Below, piece after piece: positions 34,281 to 46,400 of a stretch of 64,000 nt of DNA. The notes under the pieces were generated by a model that was not told where the DNA came from, did not search any database, and saw nothing but the letters and a program-made list of their open reading frames with translations. How positions within the stretch are numbered: the first letter of the stretch is position 1; the number at the start of each line of letters is the position of its first letter. Source of the stretch: Candidula unifasciata. Lineage: Eukaryota > Mollusca > Gastropoda > Stylommatophora > Geomitridae. The translations under genes were made by a program, and so were the position numbers. The stretch spans positions 278,501 through 342,500 of the forward strand of contig CAJHNH020008531.1 of assembly GCA_905116865.2 (NCBI GenBank), read 5' to 3'.

Positions 34281-35606
34281 AATACCAGCAGACTGGAGAG
34301 AAGGATATCTTGTGAAACTGCCCAAAAAGGTGATCTACATGAGTGTGAAAACTATAGAGGAATTATGTTGCTGTCAGTTCCTGGAAATATATTAAGTAGG
34401 ATTATTTTGGAAAGATTAAAAGCTATTGATAAAAAGCTAACAGATAAACAGGCAGGTTTTCGGTCAAACAGATCCTGTACTAATCAGAAAGCCACATTAC
34501 GTATTATAATAGAGCGAAGTATTGAACTGAACTCCCCACTTTACATTGGATTTATAGACTATGAAAAAGCATTTGACATCATTGATAGGGAATCTCTCTG
34601 GAAAATGATGGGGCACTATGGAATCCCACAGAAAATTATTAACTTAGTAAAGACAACATAAAAAGACACGAAATGTAGTGTTCTTCGTGAGGGAAAGCTA
34701 ACAGATACATTTGAAATAAAAACAGGTGTGCGACAGGGATGTCTTTTGTAGCCTCTCTTATTTTTACTGGCTATAGACTGGACCATGAAAACAGTAACTG
34801 CTAACACCAAGAATAGAATTCAGTGGACCCCTACAAAACAGCTTGATGATCTGGACTTCGCTGATGATATTTCTCTTCTGTCCCATTCACAGAATCAGAT
34901 GCAAAATAAATTAAATATACTTGATGCGAGATCACAGCAACGTGGTCTGAAAATCCATAAAGGCAAAGATAGTGAGAATAAACCAGGCAAATAGTAATGT
35001 GGTTTCTCTTAATGGCACCCCACTCCAAGACGTGGAGTCGTACACCTATTTGGGCAGTAATGTAGATGAAGATGGAGGAACTGATAGAGATATTAAAATA
35101 ATAATACAAAAGGCAAGAGGGGCTTTTATAGCACTAGGGAATTTGTGGAGGTCAAAAGAAATTAAAAGAAATACTAAACTAAAATGTTTCAATTCTAATG
35201 TCAAATCAGTACTTTTGTATGGAGCGGCAACATGGAGAACAACTAAGTCAATTACTAATAAATTTCAGACATTCATTAACTGGTGCCTGCGCAGAATAGA
35301 GGGAATTGAATTGTATGATATAATAACTAATGTAGAGCTTTGGAAAAGACGCTGGCGCTGGATTGGACACATACTGAGAAAACAGGAGAACGGCATAACC
35401 AGAATATCTTTGCATTGGAACCCACAGGGGCATAGGAATAAAGAAAGGCCAACAAAAAAAAAAACACCACACGGAGAAGAGACCTGGAGAATAAAGTTAG
35501 AAAGATCGGGAGGACATCTCCATGCAATGGCAAAGGATAGAACGAATTGGCGAGAGTTGGTTGAGGGCCTATGCTCCATTCGGGGATAGAAAGGCATAAG
35601 AAGAAG
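34281..35606 (+). mobile_element. LINE-I, 5'-truncated, 12-bp target-site duplication
   Basis: AATCCTAAAACC occurs at 34269-34280 and 35607-35618, exactly flanking the element; excising one copy restores LINE-A RT sequence. The plus strand encodes IPADWREGYLVKLPKKGDLH, MLLSVPGNILSRIILERL, AGFRSNRSCTNQKA, FIDYEKAFDIIDRE, VRQGCLL, LDFADDISLLSHS near 34850 and the C-terminal TYLGSNVDEDGG, WKRRWRWIGHILRKQ and NWRELVEGLCSIRG. It ends with an AAGAAG tail. Frames break at 34661, 34749 and 34994. Confidence 0.92.
34365..35589 (+). pseudogene. LINE-I reverse transcriptase, broken
   Basis: Open stretches are 34365-34661, 34785-34994 and 34972-35589. The palm FADD is intact and the last stretch of 205 codons to the natural C-terminus is uninterrupted. 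Stops at 34659 and 34747 are single-base changes (TAA; TAG in place of a codon after RQGCLL). Good material for a family consensus, but not functional. Confidence 0.82.
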
Positions 35607-36703
35607 AATCCTAAAACCGCTGAGTCTGGAATGATCTTTGCCTAGTTTTGTAAGTGGGATTAGGTAGTGGTGTACGCAATCCTAGGGTACTTAAGCTGTT
35701 CTGTTTAAAATAAAATGCAATCTCCCTCAAGTCTTAATCCCTCATACTCTTCATATAGGCTTACCTGGTTAGTATATCAGGTCGATGATCAGTGGCATAG
35801 CTCACGAATTCACAAGCACCAGTTTAAGTTGTGGGGAGCAGCTAAACGTTCAAGGGGTCAGATTTTCCCCCTTAGATTACACATTTAAAGAGACGCTCAT
35901 GACCTAACAACAAAACGCAAAAACAGTACCGCCATCTTGGGGGAATATCTGACCCTTGAACATTTATTAGCCTCCACAACTCAAACTGATATTTCTCTAC
36001 AATTCAAACTGATGCGTGTTGATTCGTGTGAGCCATGCGACCAATACGCGACCTGATAAATTACTTACCTGACTCCGTCTGGCTCCGGTCCCGTGTCTAT
36101 TATTTTTTGCCATAAATATTTTATATCCTCCACCCTAAAGATGTCCTAAAAAAGTTATCATTTAAAGTACTAAACAAATTAAGTCAAACGGAATTGCTAA
36201 GCTTCCTATCATTATGATCTGTTAGGAATACAAATCCTTTCTTTTCAATTGTCTATGCTGTTTCCAAAACCTACCTAGTGATTTATTCCCTCCAATTTCG
36301 CTCGAAAAATATTCCCGTTTAGCATTTTTTGCATCTGCTGCACAACGCTTGGACTCTTCTACTGTTTCTTTTTAATCCCTTTCTATCTTGTCTTCTCTAC
36401 ATCCTCTGGTATCCTGTGAGGTGCCTTTCGCACTTACTGTAATTGTTCAACAGCTATACTCACGCTTTGCTCTCCATGCCTGTTCTTCTTCTTGGGTCCA
36501 CCATGGAGGCTGCACAAAAGCAGAGTAGGTGGTTCTGCTGCATACGTTTTGTCGGAGGCGTACAAGAAGGGTACTGTCCCTCTCATACTCAAAAGTCCTG
36601 CGCGTTCTCACAGCCCTGATCTTACTGGCTTTAAAAATCAATGGTCACTCCCATAATCGCCTAAGACACTCCATTTTGTGTCCAGCAGTGCTGACTGTGT
36701 AAC

Positions 36704-36704
<1 letters not shown>

Positions 36705-36737
<33 letters not shown>

Positions 36738-37592
36738 GATGTTCTGCTGCATATCCGTTTCTGTTTGGGCACAATCGTCGGAAAAAAGGAGCTTAGTGAT
36801 GGTGTCTGATTTAGTTTTTCTTTCTGCTTTCAGCCTCGTGAGGTTTAATAGCTTTTCATCCATGCGGTAAAATATGTCGATTCCAATTTACAAAGGAATC
36901 AGTCAGCATGGCTGAAAATAACAGACTGAACAGTGACGGTGCAAGCATCAGACCCGTTTGACTCCGTTTGTGACAGGACAGGATCAAGAATCGACAGTTC
37001 GCCGATTTCCTGCTGCATTCTTGCATGCGTACCATTTTTTAAACTGACGCACTATCTGGAGAAACTTGTTTGGGCAACCAAATTGCTCCATAATTCTCCA
37101 CAGCACCTCTCGATTTACTGTGTTAAACGCTTCCATAAGATAAATAAAGGTAGAAAACAACTTCGAATACAGTTCTTGGCATTACTCTTGCAGCAATCTA
37201 GCAGCGAAAATCATTTCAACAGTTCCACGATCTTTTCTAAAATCACACTGACTTTCAGAAAGGAAACCTTTGTCGACATTTACTGTGTGACGACACTGGA
37301 GAGTCATGGCAAGAATATTTTCGGCAACTGAAAGCAGTGCGATACCAAGGTGGTTATCACAGGGCTGACGGTTTCCTTTACGTTTGTAAAATCCAGTGGG
37401 ATGGTCTCACTCTCCCATATATTTTGTGTAGCTTTCCAGTCAGAAATGGACCACCTACTTTAAAGACTTCAGCTGGAATAGCATCTGGACCAGGCGCCTT
37501 TTCATTGAAAAGGACATAAATAGCTGTAATGATTTCCTCAGCTGTAGGTAAATTCGACAGTGAATCATTGATAGGAACCTGGGGCAGGCGAT
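36705..37592 (-). mobile_element. LINE-J internal RT fragment, (CA)n end, 13-bp target-site duplication
   Basis: TGACTGTGTAACA (36692-36704) and TGACTGGGTAACA (37593-37605) flank it, one mismatch. The reverse strand encodes LPTAEEIITAIYVLFNEKAP, GPDAIPAEVFKVGG, SESQCDFRKDRGTVEMIFAA, FIYLMEAFNTVNREVLWRIM, APSLFSLLFSAMLTDSF and LLFSDDCAQTETDMQQN, then runs straight into (CA)n beside the duplication. Both its 5' end and its 3' end (after the palm) are missing, which is unusual for target-primed insertion. Confidence 0.85.
36707..36735. repeat. (GT)n microsatellite at LINE-J end
   Basis: About 13 GT units ending the LINE-J insertion; on the element strand it is a (CA)n tail. Confidence 0.95.
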
Positions 37593-38160
37593 TGACTGGG
37601 TAACAAAAGCCAAGTCAATAGCCGTGTCTGCATCATCAGGTCTCATTGCCATCTAGTTGGGCTACCGTGGTTTATGCAAACTACGTCTACATCCACCATG
37701 GCCTCTGTTTTTCCCCTGACTTTCCGGTCTCCTGCTCTTCTATTTCTGTGCTTTCTTCTCTACCCATTTCCTACTCATCTCCTCTTCCCACTCTCTCCGT
37801 TGCCACCTGAAGATGGTATTAAGCAAAGAACACGCACTACGTAGCTACGGTGATGATTCTTTTTATTATTAAGTACAAAATACATATAACATATTCTTTC
37901 AGTGCAGGAAGTAAATGGTCAGCCTTGTATTGTTTGCATACTGTGGGAGAGGCATGCAATATCCTAACCGAGTACACAAGCCTGGCGCCGCCCGACCCGC
38001 TAACCAGACGTTCTACGCTCACGACTGTATAACCCACAGTCATTCAGCCCATATGCACGTAGGTCCACAGTGGGCTTAGGGTTTTTTTTAATCGAGATCT
38101 AGATCAGCTGTGTTTTGTGCCGCTTCGGTCACGCACAACGGTCTTGACTGTAGAAGGGAT

Positions 38161-38849
38161 TTCCTAATGAAGTAACGTGCAACCTAAATGTGCCGCTTTC
38201 ACCATATAAGTATAAGTACTCATAGAGTTAGACCTAGCTTTCGATACTGAATAAAACACATTATGTGGTAGAACAATCACTGATCGAAATCTACTGCTTT
38301 TGAACATTAAATAGTGCCTAAGCAGAACTTAAAAATGAAAATGTCGGACAGAATCACTAACGTTGAGCTTGGGACAGACCCAACTTGAGGTTAGAAAAAT
38401 ACTGATGCTTTAAATGAACGAACGAACGAACGAACAAACTTTATTTTCAAAGGGTTACAAATTGGGCACGCAGGCCCGTCTGACATTCGGTCCTTCTAAG
38501 TACTCATTTTTCAGAGTACCAATACCTGTTATCAATAATGCATGTTATGGATTTAATAAAGAAATATAAATGATAGTATAATACATAAACACATCATGTG
38601 TACACAATCGTACACTCACACACACGTATACATACTCCTACGTTCTCATACATGCGAACTCATATACAGACATACGTGATACATACACACATGCATCTAC
38701 ATACATATACAAGCATACACATACATAGACATAAATGCACAAACAGAAAACACACACACATACATTTAACTGTGTTTCCAAGAGTTGTACCTTGGCCCAC
38801 ACCCTTGTTAATCCTGCAGAATGCAAATCTTAAGGGGTACAACTTAAAA
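38161..38849. other. unassigned sequence with short tandem words
   Basis: Holds a (GAAC)n tract near 38415-38436 and a dense ACATAC/CACACA region at 38610-38765 that foreshadows the large ACAT array. No gene seen. Confidence 0.5.
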
Positions 38850-39440
38850 AAGAAAACTGAAAATATAAGAAGGAAATAATAAGAGAGACTAATAATACTG
38901 GGGCAGAGTGGAAGGATCTGCAGGTGATGACAGTTAACAGAACAGCCCCGCATGAGTTGACTGAGGGTTAGGCTCCAAACATGAACAAAGGACAGCAGAA
39001 AAAGGCACAAAAAGTTAAAAGCAATACTGCATTTCCTGTCTAACTAAGCTGTGTCTTCAGTTTCTTATTGAGTAAGATCTTGTCCTGGCCCATCCAGGGA
39101 TACTCAAAAGCCAGGAACAGGATGAAGGCAGTCAGTTAGGACTACGGTTTCACAGAATGTGAAAACAATGCTGGCATCCTCTACGTGGTAGAGCCACCCC
39201 TGATCTGGAAGTATATGCACAGAAGTTACAACAAATGGCGACCAGGGCAGGATGATATTGATGAAGTCTCTGGAACCGGAGGCACACGCAACGATGACCC
39301 AGGTTAGACAGGTTCTACAGCCTTGTAAAATGTAGCTGCCCCAACACTGCTAATATTTCCGCATTGATGTCAACACAGAGGCCGTAAACAGCTGCCAGAG
39401 CGATGACGGTTGCGACCATCCAGCCAAGACACAGCTACAT
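38850..39440 (-). pseudogene. NRF-6-like acyltransferase C-terminal fragment, copy 2
   Basis: The reverse strand reads GWMVATVIALAAVYGLCVDI and NAEILAVLGQ near 39330-39415, then in another frame TWVIVACASGSRDFINIILP and WSPFVVTSVH (39200-39305), YHVEDASIVFTFCETVVLTD, and after a small deletion FEYPWMGQDKILLNKKLK with a stop near 39045. The order (GW..A...A..YGL, W....ACA.G...FIN..LSW.PFV, FE.P..GLEK) fits the last helices of NRF-6 acyltransferases. It reaches further 5' than copy 1 and shares its 3' UTR. Frameshifts show it is dead. It lies in the 18-kb ABCA intron. Confidence 0.75.
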
Positions 39441-39480
39441 CCTATCTCATTTTGAACCTGCCTCTAGTGACTGACAGATA

Positions 39481-39537
39481 GTATGTACATACATACATAC
39501 ATACATACATACATACATACATACATACATACATACA

Positions 39538-39569
<32 letters not shown>

Positions 39570-41375
39570 CATACATACATACATACATACATACATACAT
39601 ACATACATACATACATACATACATACATACATACATACATACATACATACATACATACATACATACATACATACATACATACATACATACATACATACAT
39701 ACATACATACATACATACATACATACATACATACATACATACATACATACATACATACATACATACATACATACATACATACATACATACATACATACAT
39801 ACATACATACATACATACATACATACATACATACATACATACATACATACATACATACATACATACATACATACATACATACATACATACATACATACAT
39901 ACATACATACATACATACATACATACATACATACATACATACATACATACATACATACATACATACATACATACATACATACATACATACATACATACAT
40001 ACATACATACATACATACATACATACATACATACATACATACATACATACATACATACATACATACATACATACATACATACATACATACATACATACAT
40101 ACATACATACATACATACATACATACATACATACATACATACATACATACATACATACATACATACATACATACATACATACATACATACATACATACAT
40201 ACATACATACATACATACATACATACATACATACATACATACATACATACATACATACATACATACATACATACATACATACATACATACATACATACAT
40301 ACATACATACATACATACATACATACATACATACATACATACATACATACATACATACATACATACATACATACATACATACATACATACATACATACAT
40401 ACATACATACATACATACATACATACATACATACATACATACATACATACATACATACATACATACATACATACATACATACATACATACATACATACAT
40501 ACATACATACATACATACATACATACATACATACATACATACATACATACATACATACATACATACATACATACATACATACATACATACATACATACAT
40601 ACATACATACATACATACATACATACATACATACATACATACATACATACATACATACATACATACATACATACATACATACATACATACATACATACAT
40701 ACATACATACATACATACATACATACATACATACATACATACATACATACATACATACATACATACATACATACATACATACATACATACATACATACAT
40801 ACATACATACATACATACATACATACATACATACATACATACATACATACATACATACATACATACATACATACATACATACATACATACATACATACAT
40901 ACATACATACATACATACATACATACATACATACATACATACATACATACATACATACATTCATACATACATACATACATACATACATACATACATACAT
41001 ACATACATACATACATACATACATACATACATACATACATACATACATACATACATACATACATACATACATACATACATACATACATACATACATACAT
41101 ACATACATACATACATACATACATACATACATACATACATACATACATACATACATACATACATACATACATACATACATACATACATACATACATACAT
41201 ACATACATACATACATACATACATACATACATACATACATACATACATACATACATACATACATACATACATACATACATACATACATACATACATACAT
41301 ACATACATACATACATACATACATACATACATACATACATACATACATACATACATACATACATACATACATACA

Positions 41376-41407
<32 letters not shown>

Positions 41408-42982
41408 CATACATACATACATACATACATACATACATACATACATACATACATACATACATACATACATACATACATACATACATACATACATACATAC
41501 ATACATACATACATACATACATACATACATACATACATACATACATACATACATACATACATACATACATACATACATACATACATACATACATACATAC
41601 ATACATACATACATACATACATACATACATACATACATACATACATACATACATACATACATACATACATACATACATACATACATACATACATACATAC
41701 ATACATACATACATACATACATACATACATACATACATACATACATACATACATACATACATACATACATACATACATACATACATACATACATACATAC
41801 ATACATACATACATACATACATACATACATACATACATACATACATACATACATACATACATACATACATACATACATACATACATACATACATACATAC
41901 ATACATACATACATACATACATACATACATACATACATACATACATACATACATACATACATACATACATACATACATACATACATACATACATACATAC
42001 ATACATACATACATACATACATACATACATACATACATACATACATACATACATACATACATACATACATACATACATACATACATACATACATACATAC
42101 ATACATACATACATACATACATACATACATACATACATACATACATACATACATACATACATACATACATACATACATACATACATACATACATACATAC
42201 ATACATACATACATACATACATACATACATACATACATACATACATACATACATACATACATACATACATACATACATACATACATACATACATACATAC
42301 ATACATACATACATACATACATACATACATACATACATACATACATACATACATACATACATACATACATACATACATACATACATACACATACATACAT
42401 ACATACATACATACATACATACATACATACATACATACATACATACATACATACATACATACATACATACATACATACATACATACATACATACATACAT
42501 ACATACATACATACATACATACATACATACATACATACATACATACATACATACATACATACATACATACATACATACATACATACATACATACATACAT
42601 ACATACATACATACATACATACATACATACATACATACATACATACATACATACATACATACATACATACATACATACATACATACATACATACATACAT
42701 ACATACATACATACATACATACATACATACATACATACATACATACATACATACATACATACATACATACATACATACATACATACATACATACATACAT
42801 ACATACATACATACATACATACATACATACATACATACATACATACATACATACATACATACATACATACATACATACATACATACATACATACATACAT
42901 ACATACATACATACATACATACATACATACATACATACATACATACATACATACATACATACATACATACATACATACATAC
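39481..42982. repeat. giant (ACAT)n microsatellite, 3.5 kb
   Basis: About 875 units of a four-base repeat with only four obvious interruptions (near 39566, 40961, 41404 and 42388). It ends exactly at the left end of hAT-type copy 2, and the same repeat resumes after that element. All reading frames through it are open but carry only repeating Met-Tyr-Val-Cys or Ile-His-Thr-Tyr and are not genes. Confidence 0.99.
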
Positions 42983-44061
42983 TAGGGCTGTACCGAATAG
43001 TGATTTTCACTATTCGACCGAATACGAATAGCTGGAGCAACTATTCGGCCGAATACGAATACTAATACGAATAGTGAATCATCATCATTATGTGCTTTGC
43101 CGGCTGGCATGGGCGATTATGCCTCGCTACAATCTGTGGTTTCCTGCAGCACGTATTAGTTCGTGTGCTGACATTCTTCCATGAACAACCTTCGTTCCAT
43201 GTTGTCAGCATTAGGGCAGCTTTTTTTTTTTCTCACTGAAGATATTTCCTGCTTTACTAAACAGGAAAATACGACTAATACAGAGAGTCAAGATAAAAAC
43301 CAGCAAGGCGAAACATCAAAAACAAAAATAACGCCGACGAAGAAAACAATGCAGTCCTCACAAGTCGCCCAGCCCCCCCCCCCCCCCCCCCCCGTCCCCC
43401 ACCCCCCGAGCTCATGATTCAACGGAAACAAGATAGCAACATCAAAGACCACCGCGGCCACGGAGACGGACAACGCCGAGCAGCCAACACCTGAAGATCA
43501 AATAACGAAAAAATCATTGCAGACGAAAAATCCAGACGTCGAGCGGCCAACGCCAAAAGATCAAACAACAAAGACAACGAAGAAACCGAACGTCGATCAA
43601 AACATTCAGCTGCTGCCGTTTCCACCAGATGACGAAAGAACAGTTACGACACCCAAAAATGATGACGAACTCCCGTTACTTCAAACAATTAACGAAGAGG
43701 ACTCTCCACTCAAAGAAATCACGCCGACAACACTAGAACACTTGCTTTCCTGCCCTTCTTACATCTTTAAGTGTTGCATTTCGTTTCTACAGCAACACAC
43801 CTAAAAACACTATACTCGCAACACATACAAGATGAAAAAAAAGGGGCACTTGGTACGCTCGTAGGTGGTGCACAAAGATAACGCTTGACAGTATAAACCA
43901 AGGTGGGAAATCTTGATGTTTTTTTTCCACCAGTCCAGAAACGGTTGTAACCAATATTCGTATTCGGCCCGACCGCAACTATTCGACCGAATACCGAATA
44001 GTTATTGGGTCCACTATTCGGCTCCGAAGCGAATACGAAGCGAATATTCGGTACAGCCTTA
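42983..44061. mobile_element. hAT-type non-autonomous element, copy 2
   Basis: Left end TAGGGCTGTACCGAATAG with the same hairpin and TATTCGGCCGAATAC palindromes as copy 1; right end read in reverse is TAAGGCTGTACCGAATA. The 8 bases outside are ATACATAC and ATAAATAC, matching at 7 of 8, as expected for a hAT target-site duplication inside ACAT repeats. About 90 bases at the left and 105 at the right are alignable with copy 1; the interiors are unrelated. The interior holds a possible LINE 3' tail (43080-43230) and a long K/T/P-rich frame. Confidence 0.82.
43181..43804 (+). pseudogene. unidentified K/T/P-rich reading frame inside hAT-type copy 2
   Basis: One plus-strand frame runs from 43181 to 43804 with a single internal TGA (43415-43417) just after a C-run that encodes poly-Pro. 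The first part is Gln/Thr/Lys-rich (KQENTTNTESQDKNQQGE), then PPPPPPP, then Thr/Lys-rich sequence with two diverged units of PTP(E/K)DQ (43484-43501 and 43550-43567) and an acidic part (DDELPLLQTINEEDSPLKE). It ends LSCPSYIFKCCISFLQQHT. No domain is recognised; composition suggests a disordered protein. The lack of other stops over about 200 codons in AT-poor sequence is notable. It could be a captured exon or chance; the stop or C-run length may be a sequencing or replication-slippage effect. Confidence 0.4.
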
Positions 44062-44425
44062 ATAAATACATACATACATACATATACACACACACACACA
44101 CATCCATCCATCCATCCATCCATTCGTCCATCCATCCATCCATCCATCCATCCATACATACATACATACATACATACATACATACATACACTGACACACA
44201 CACACACACACGCACGCATGCACGCACGCACGGCTGCCTGCCTGCCCTGCCTGCCTACCTACCTACTACCTACCTACCTACCTACCTACCTACCTACCTA
44301 CCTACCTACCTACCTACCTACCTACCTACCTACCTACCCACCTACCTACCTACCTACCTACCTACCTACCTACCTACCACCCACCCACCCACCCACCCAC
44401 CCACCCACCCACCCACCCACCCACA

Positions 44426-44479
<54 letters not shown>

Positions 44480-44631
44480 TACATACATACATACATACAT
44501 AAATACATACATACATACATACATACATACATACATACATACATACATACATACATACATACATACATACATACATACATACATACATACATACATACAT
44601 ACATACATACATACATACATACATACATACA

Positions 44632-44662
<31 letters not shown>
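44062..44662. repeat. compound tetranucleotide microsatellite
   Basis: Blocks in order: CATA, CA, CATC (with one TCGT break), CATA, CA, GCAC, CTGC, CTAC (44250-44378), CCAC (44379-44425), CA, CATA (44475-44661). Neighbouring blocks differ by one base per unit, as if each arose by point change and expansion of the former. It is the right-hand continuation of the ACAT array interrupted by hAT-type copy 2. Confidence 0.97.
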
Positions 44663-44663
<1 letters not shown>

Positions 44664-45686
44664 AACACAAAGATATGTTATTCACACCCACACAATATAA
44701 TATCTATACATTTATCTATAGATAATATATCTAAAGCAAAACAACACGAGGGGCATGTGAGGGGGGCCTGTTGATCAACACAGAACTAGTAGTATTAGCT
44801 ATTGGACGCGGGGTTCATAATGAGGGGACTGTCTGAGAACCTATGGACATGTCTGAGTGCAATGATGACAACCCAAGTAAGTAAATAATCATTATGCATA
44901 CTGACGGCTCGAAGAAGACTTGAATGACTTGCTTTCTGTCGATAACTAATGCATAGTTGTTAGTCAAAGCAGGTATACAGACGAACTAAGCGACAGTTGC
45001 TTCAAATATCTCATGTTATGACTGCCGGCATAAACAGTCGAACTACTTAGATTAAGACAAAAGACTAATGTTGGTAATGAGGACACAAATTTAATCACTT
45101 TGGGAGAATCTGTACATACTATGATATCATAGATCTAGAAATAAAAATCCAACAACTAACATATTTATGTAATAACTTCAATCTTGCATCCGTTAGTTTT
45201 TCCAACTGAGAATAAAATACACATTAAATGCAACCTTTATTTTAGCTTTAGATTACAATTGTTATAATTAGGTATTAATAAAAAAAACACAAGGGAAAAA
45301 ACAAAACGATTACTTGTGAAATGTGATGATGGAGACAGGCTGCAACACACACAAAATCAGAAGAGACTGTAAGAATGTTTAAAGGATAGAAGAACTTTTA
45401 AATTTTGCCTAACATTAAATTCAACAGCAAGAGCATAAAACACGAAAATTGAAACACCAAGAGGGAGATCTAGAAGAACATAGATTTAAGAAGTGACTGG
45501 CGGCCTAATACTTCACATCACAGCATACCAAGCAGCCCAGCACCCTAGCTTGGCTACCTGTCATCAGTTAAACTGCCATGCCAAGCGGCACAAAACAGAC
45601 ACTGACAAAAGAAGAAGCTAGGTCAAAACTTTTAGAATAACAACAATTAAAGGCATTATCAAGTGACATAAGCGGACACAATTCAC
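44663..45686. other. unassigned intron sequence
   Basis: AT-rich sequence between the microsatellites and the Walker A exon. No gene seen. Confidence 0.5.
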
Positions 45687-45804
45687 CTGTGAGCATGGAC
45701 ATTGTGGTTGTTTTTCCAGCTCCATTATGGCCAAGTAGGACAGTGATTTGGCCCTCAAATATCTTTAATGACAAATGTGAAACTGACACCTTGGATCCAA
45801 ATTC
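45687..45804 (-). CDS. ABCA3-like: ABCA3-type transporter exon: NBD1 Walker A
   Basis: The exon is 118 nt, 39 codons plus one base. The acceptor is a pyrimidine-rich stretch ending TTTCAG and the donor is ACAG/GTGAAT. The translation starts [18 protein letters not shown] and contains [29 protein letters not shown] is a perfect Walker A/P-loop that binds the ATP phosphates. [17 protein letters not shown] is nearly invariant in ABCA NBD1. The last G pairs with GT of the next exon to make Gly. The following intron of 18.4 kb is the longest seen and holds the 3.5-kb ACAT array. Confidence 0.95.
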
Positions 45805-46119
45805 CTGAAAGAAATTTGTCAGCAGAAATGTAAATGTTTCATATTTAACAATCACTTGGTCAATTCACTATTGTAATTATGATTCATCAGTTTGGCTAAT
45901 AGTCAAATTCTCACAGTACATTTAAAACCTCTTTCGTGATTTATCATCTCTCGGGGTTTTATCTTATATCATACGTTTGAAATAATCAATTGTCTTAGCT
46001 AAACTGTAATTAGAAGGCGCTTACTTCTCTTTGAGCTCAAAGAGTGTGGAAAACTTACATACACGTAGACAACTCAAGTACAGGTTTGAAACACTTTTAA
46101 AAACGTAAATAAGCATTCA

Positions 46120-46400
46120 ATAATTGCGCTGTGCTCAGAACCGACATCATTCCCATAAACGTGTCGTCAAAATAATCCGCAGCAAACGCAGTGTTCTAAT
46201 TTCGTTGGTACCGGAGGCAGTTTAAACAAATGTCGTTTTTGCTTGCTGAGTGTGGAGTGACGATCAGTATCGACCAAATGACCTGGTCGCTCCCCTATTG
46301 CGCCATTCTTTCGACTACTTCTAGCTTGACATCAATCAATACACCACCCAGTATACGCCTGAGAAAATATTCAAAGGACGCCAACTACCCGTAACCTCTC
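46120..46400 (-). mobile_element. LINE-A 3' fragment
   Basis: Matches the 3' end of LINE-A copy 4 (49528-49800) in words such as GAAAATATTC and GACGCCAACTACC and in the terminal GTCGGTTCTGAG (reverse). About 280 bases survive, without any open frame. Confidence 0.6.

Larger units (their letters stand above)
33838..38160 (-). mobile_element. LINE-A copy 3, split by two nested LINEs
   Basis: The reverse strand holds a LINE-A 5' UTR (37800-38160, alignable with 54340-54680), endonuclease remnants (MAMRPDDADTAIDLAFVTQS near 37600-37650), the linker FVQPPWWTQEEEQAWRAKRE (36455-36515) and RT (33838-34268: ITLQNTFREVLQKVVDVKLQ, PQASAISPVLFS). LINE-I (34281-35606) sits inside its RT and LINE-J (36705-37592) inside its endonuclease, each with target-site duplications. 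The RNase H half is missing beyond 33838, next to LINE-D. Confidence 0.83.

Noticed and set aside
39442..43040. Reading frames of up to about 1200 codons on both strands
   Set aside because: They are translations of the ACAT repeat (repeating Met-Tyr-Val-Cys or Ile-His-Thr-Tyr), open in every frame because the repeat contains no stop.
44005..44691. Long frames on both strands over 44-44.7 kb
   Set aside because: They follow the compound tetranucleotide repeat and have no non-repetitive content.
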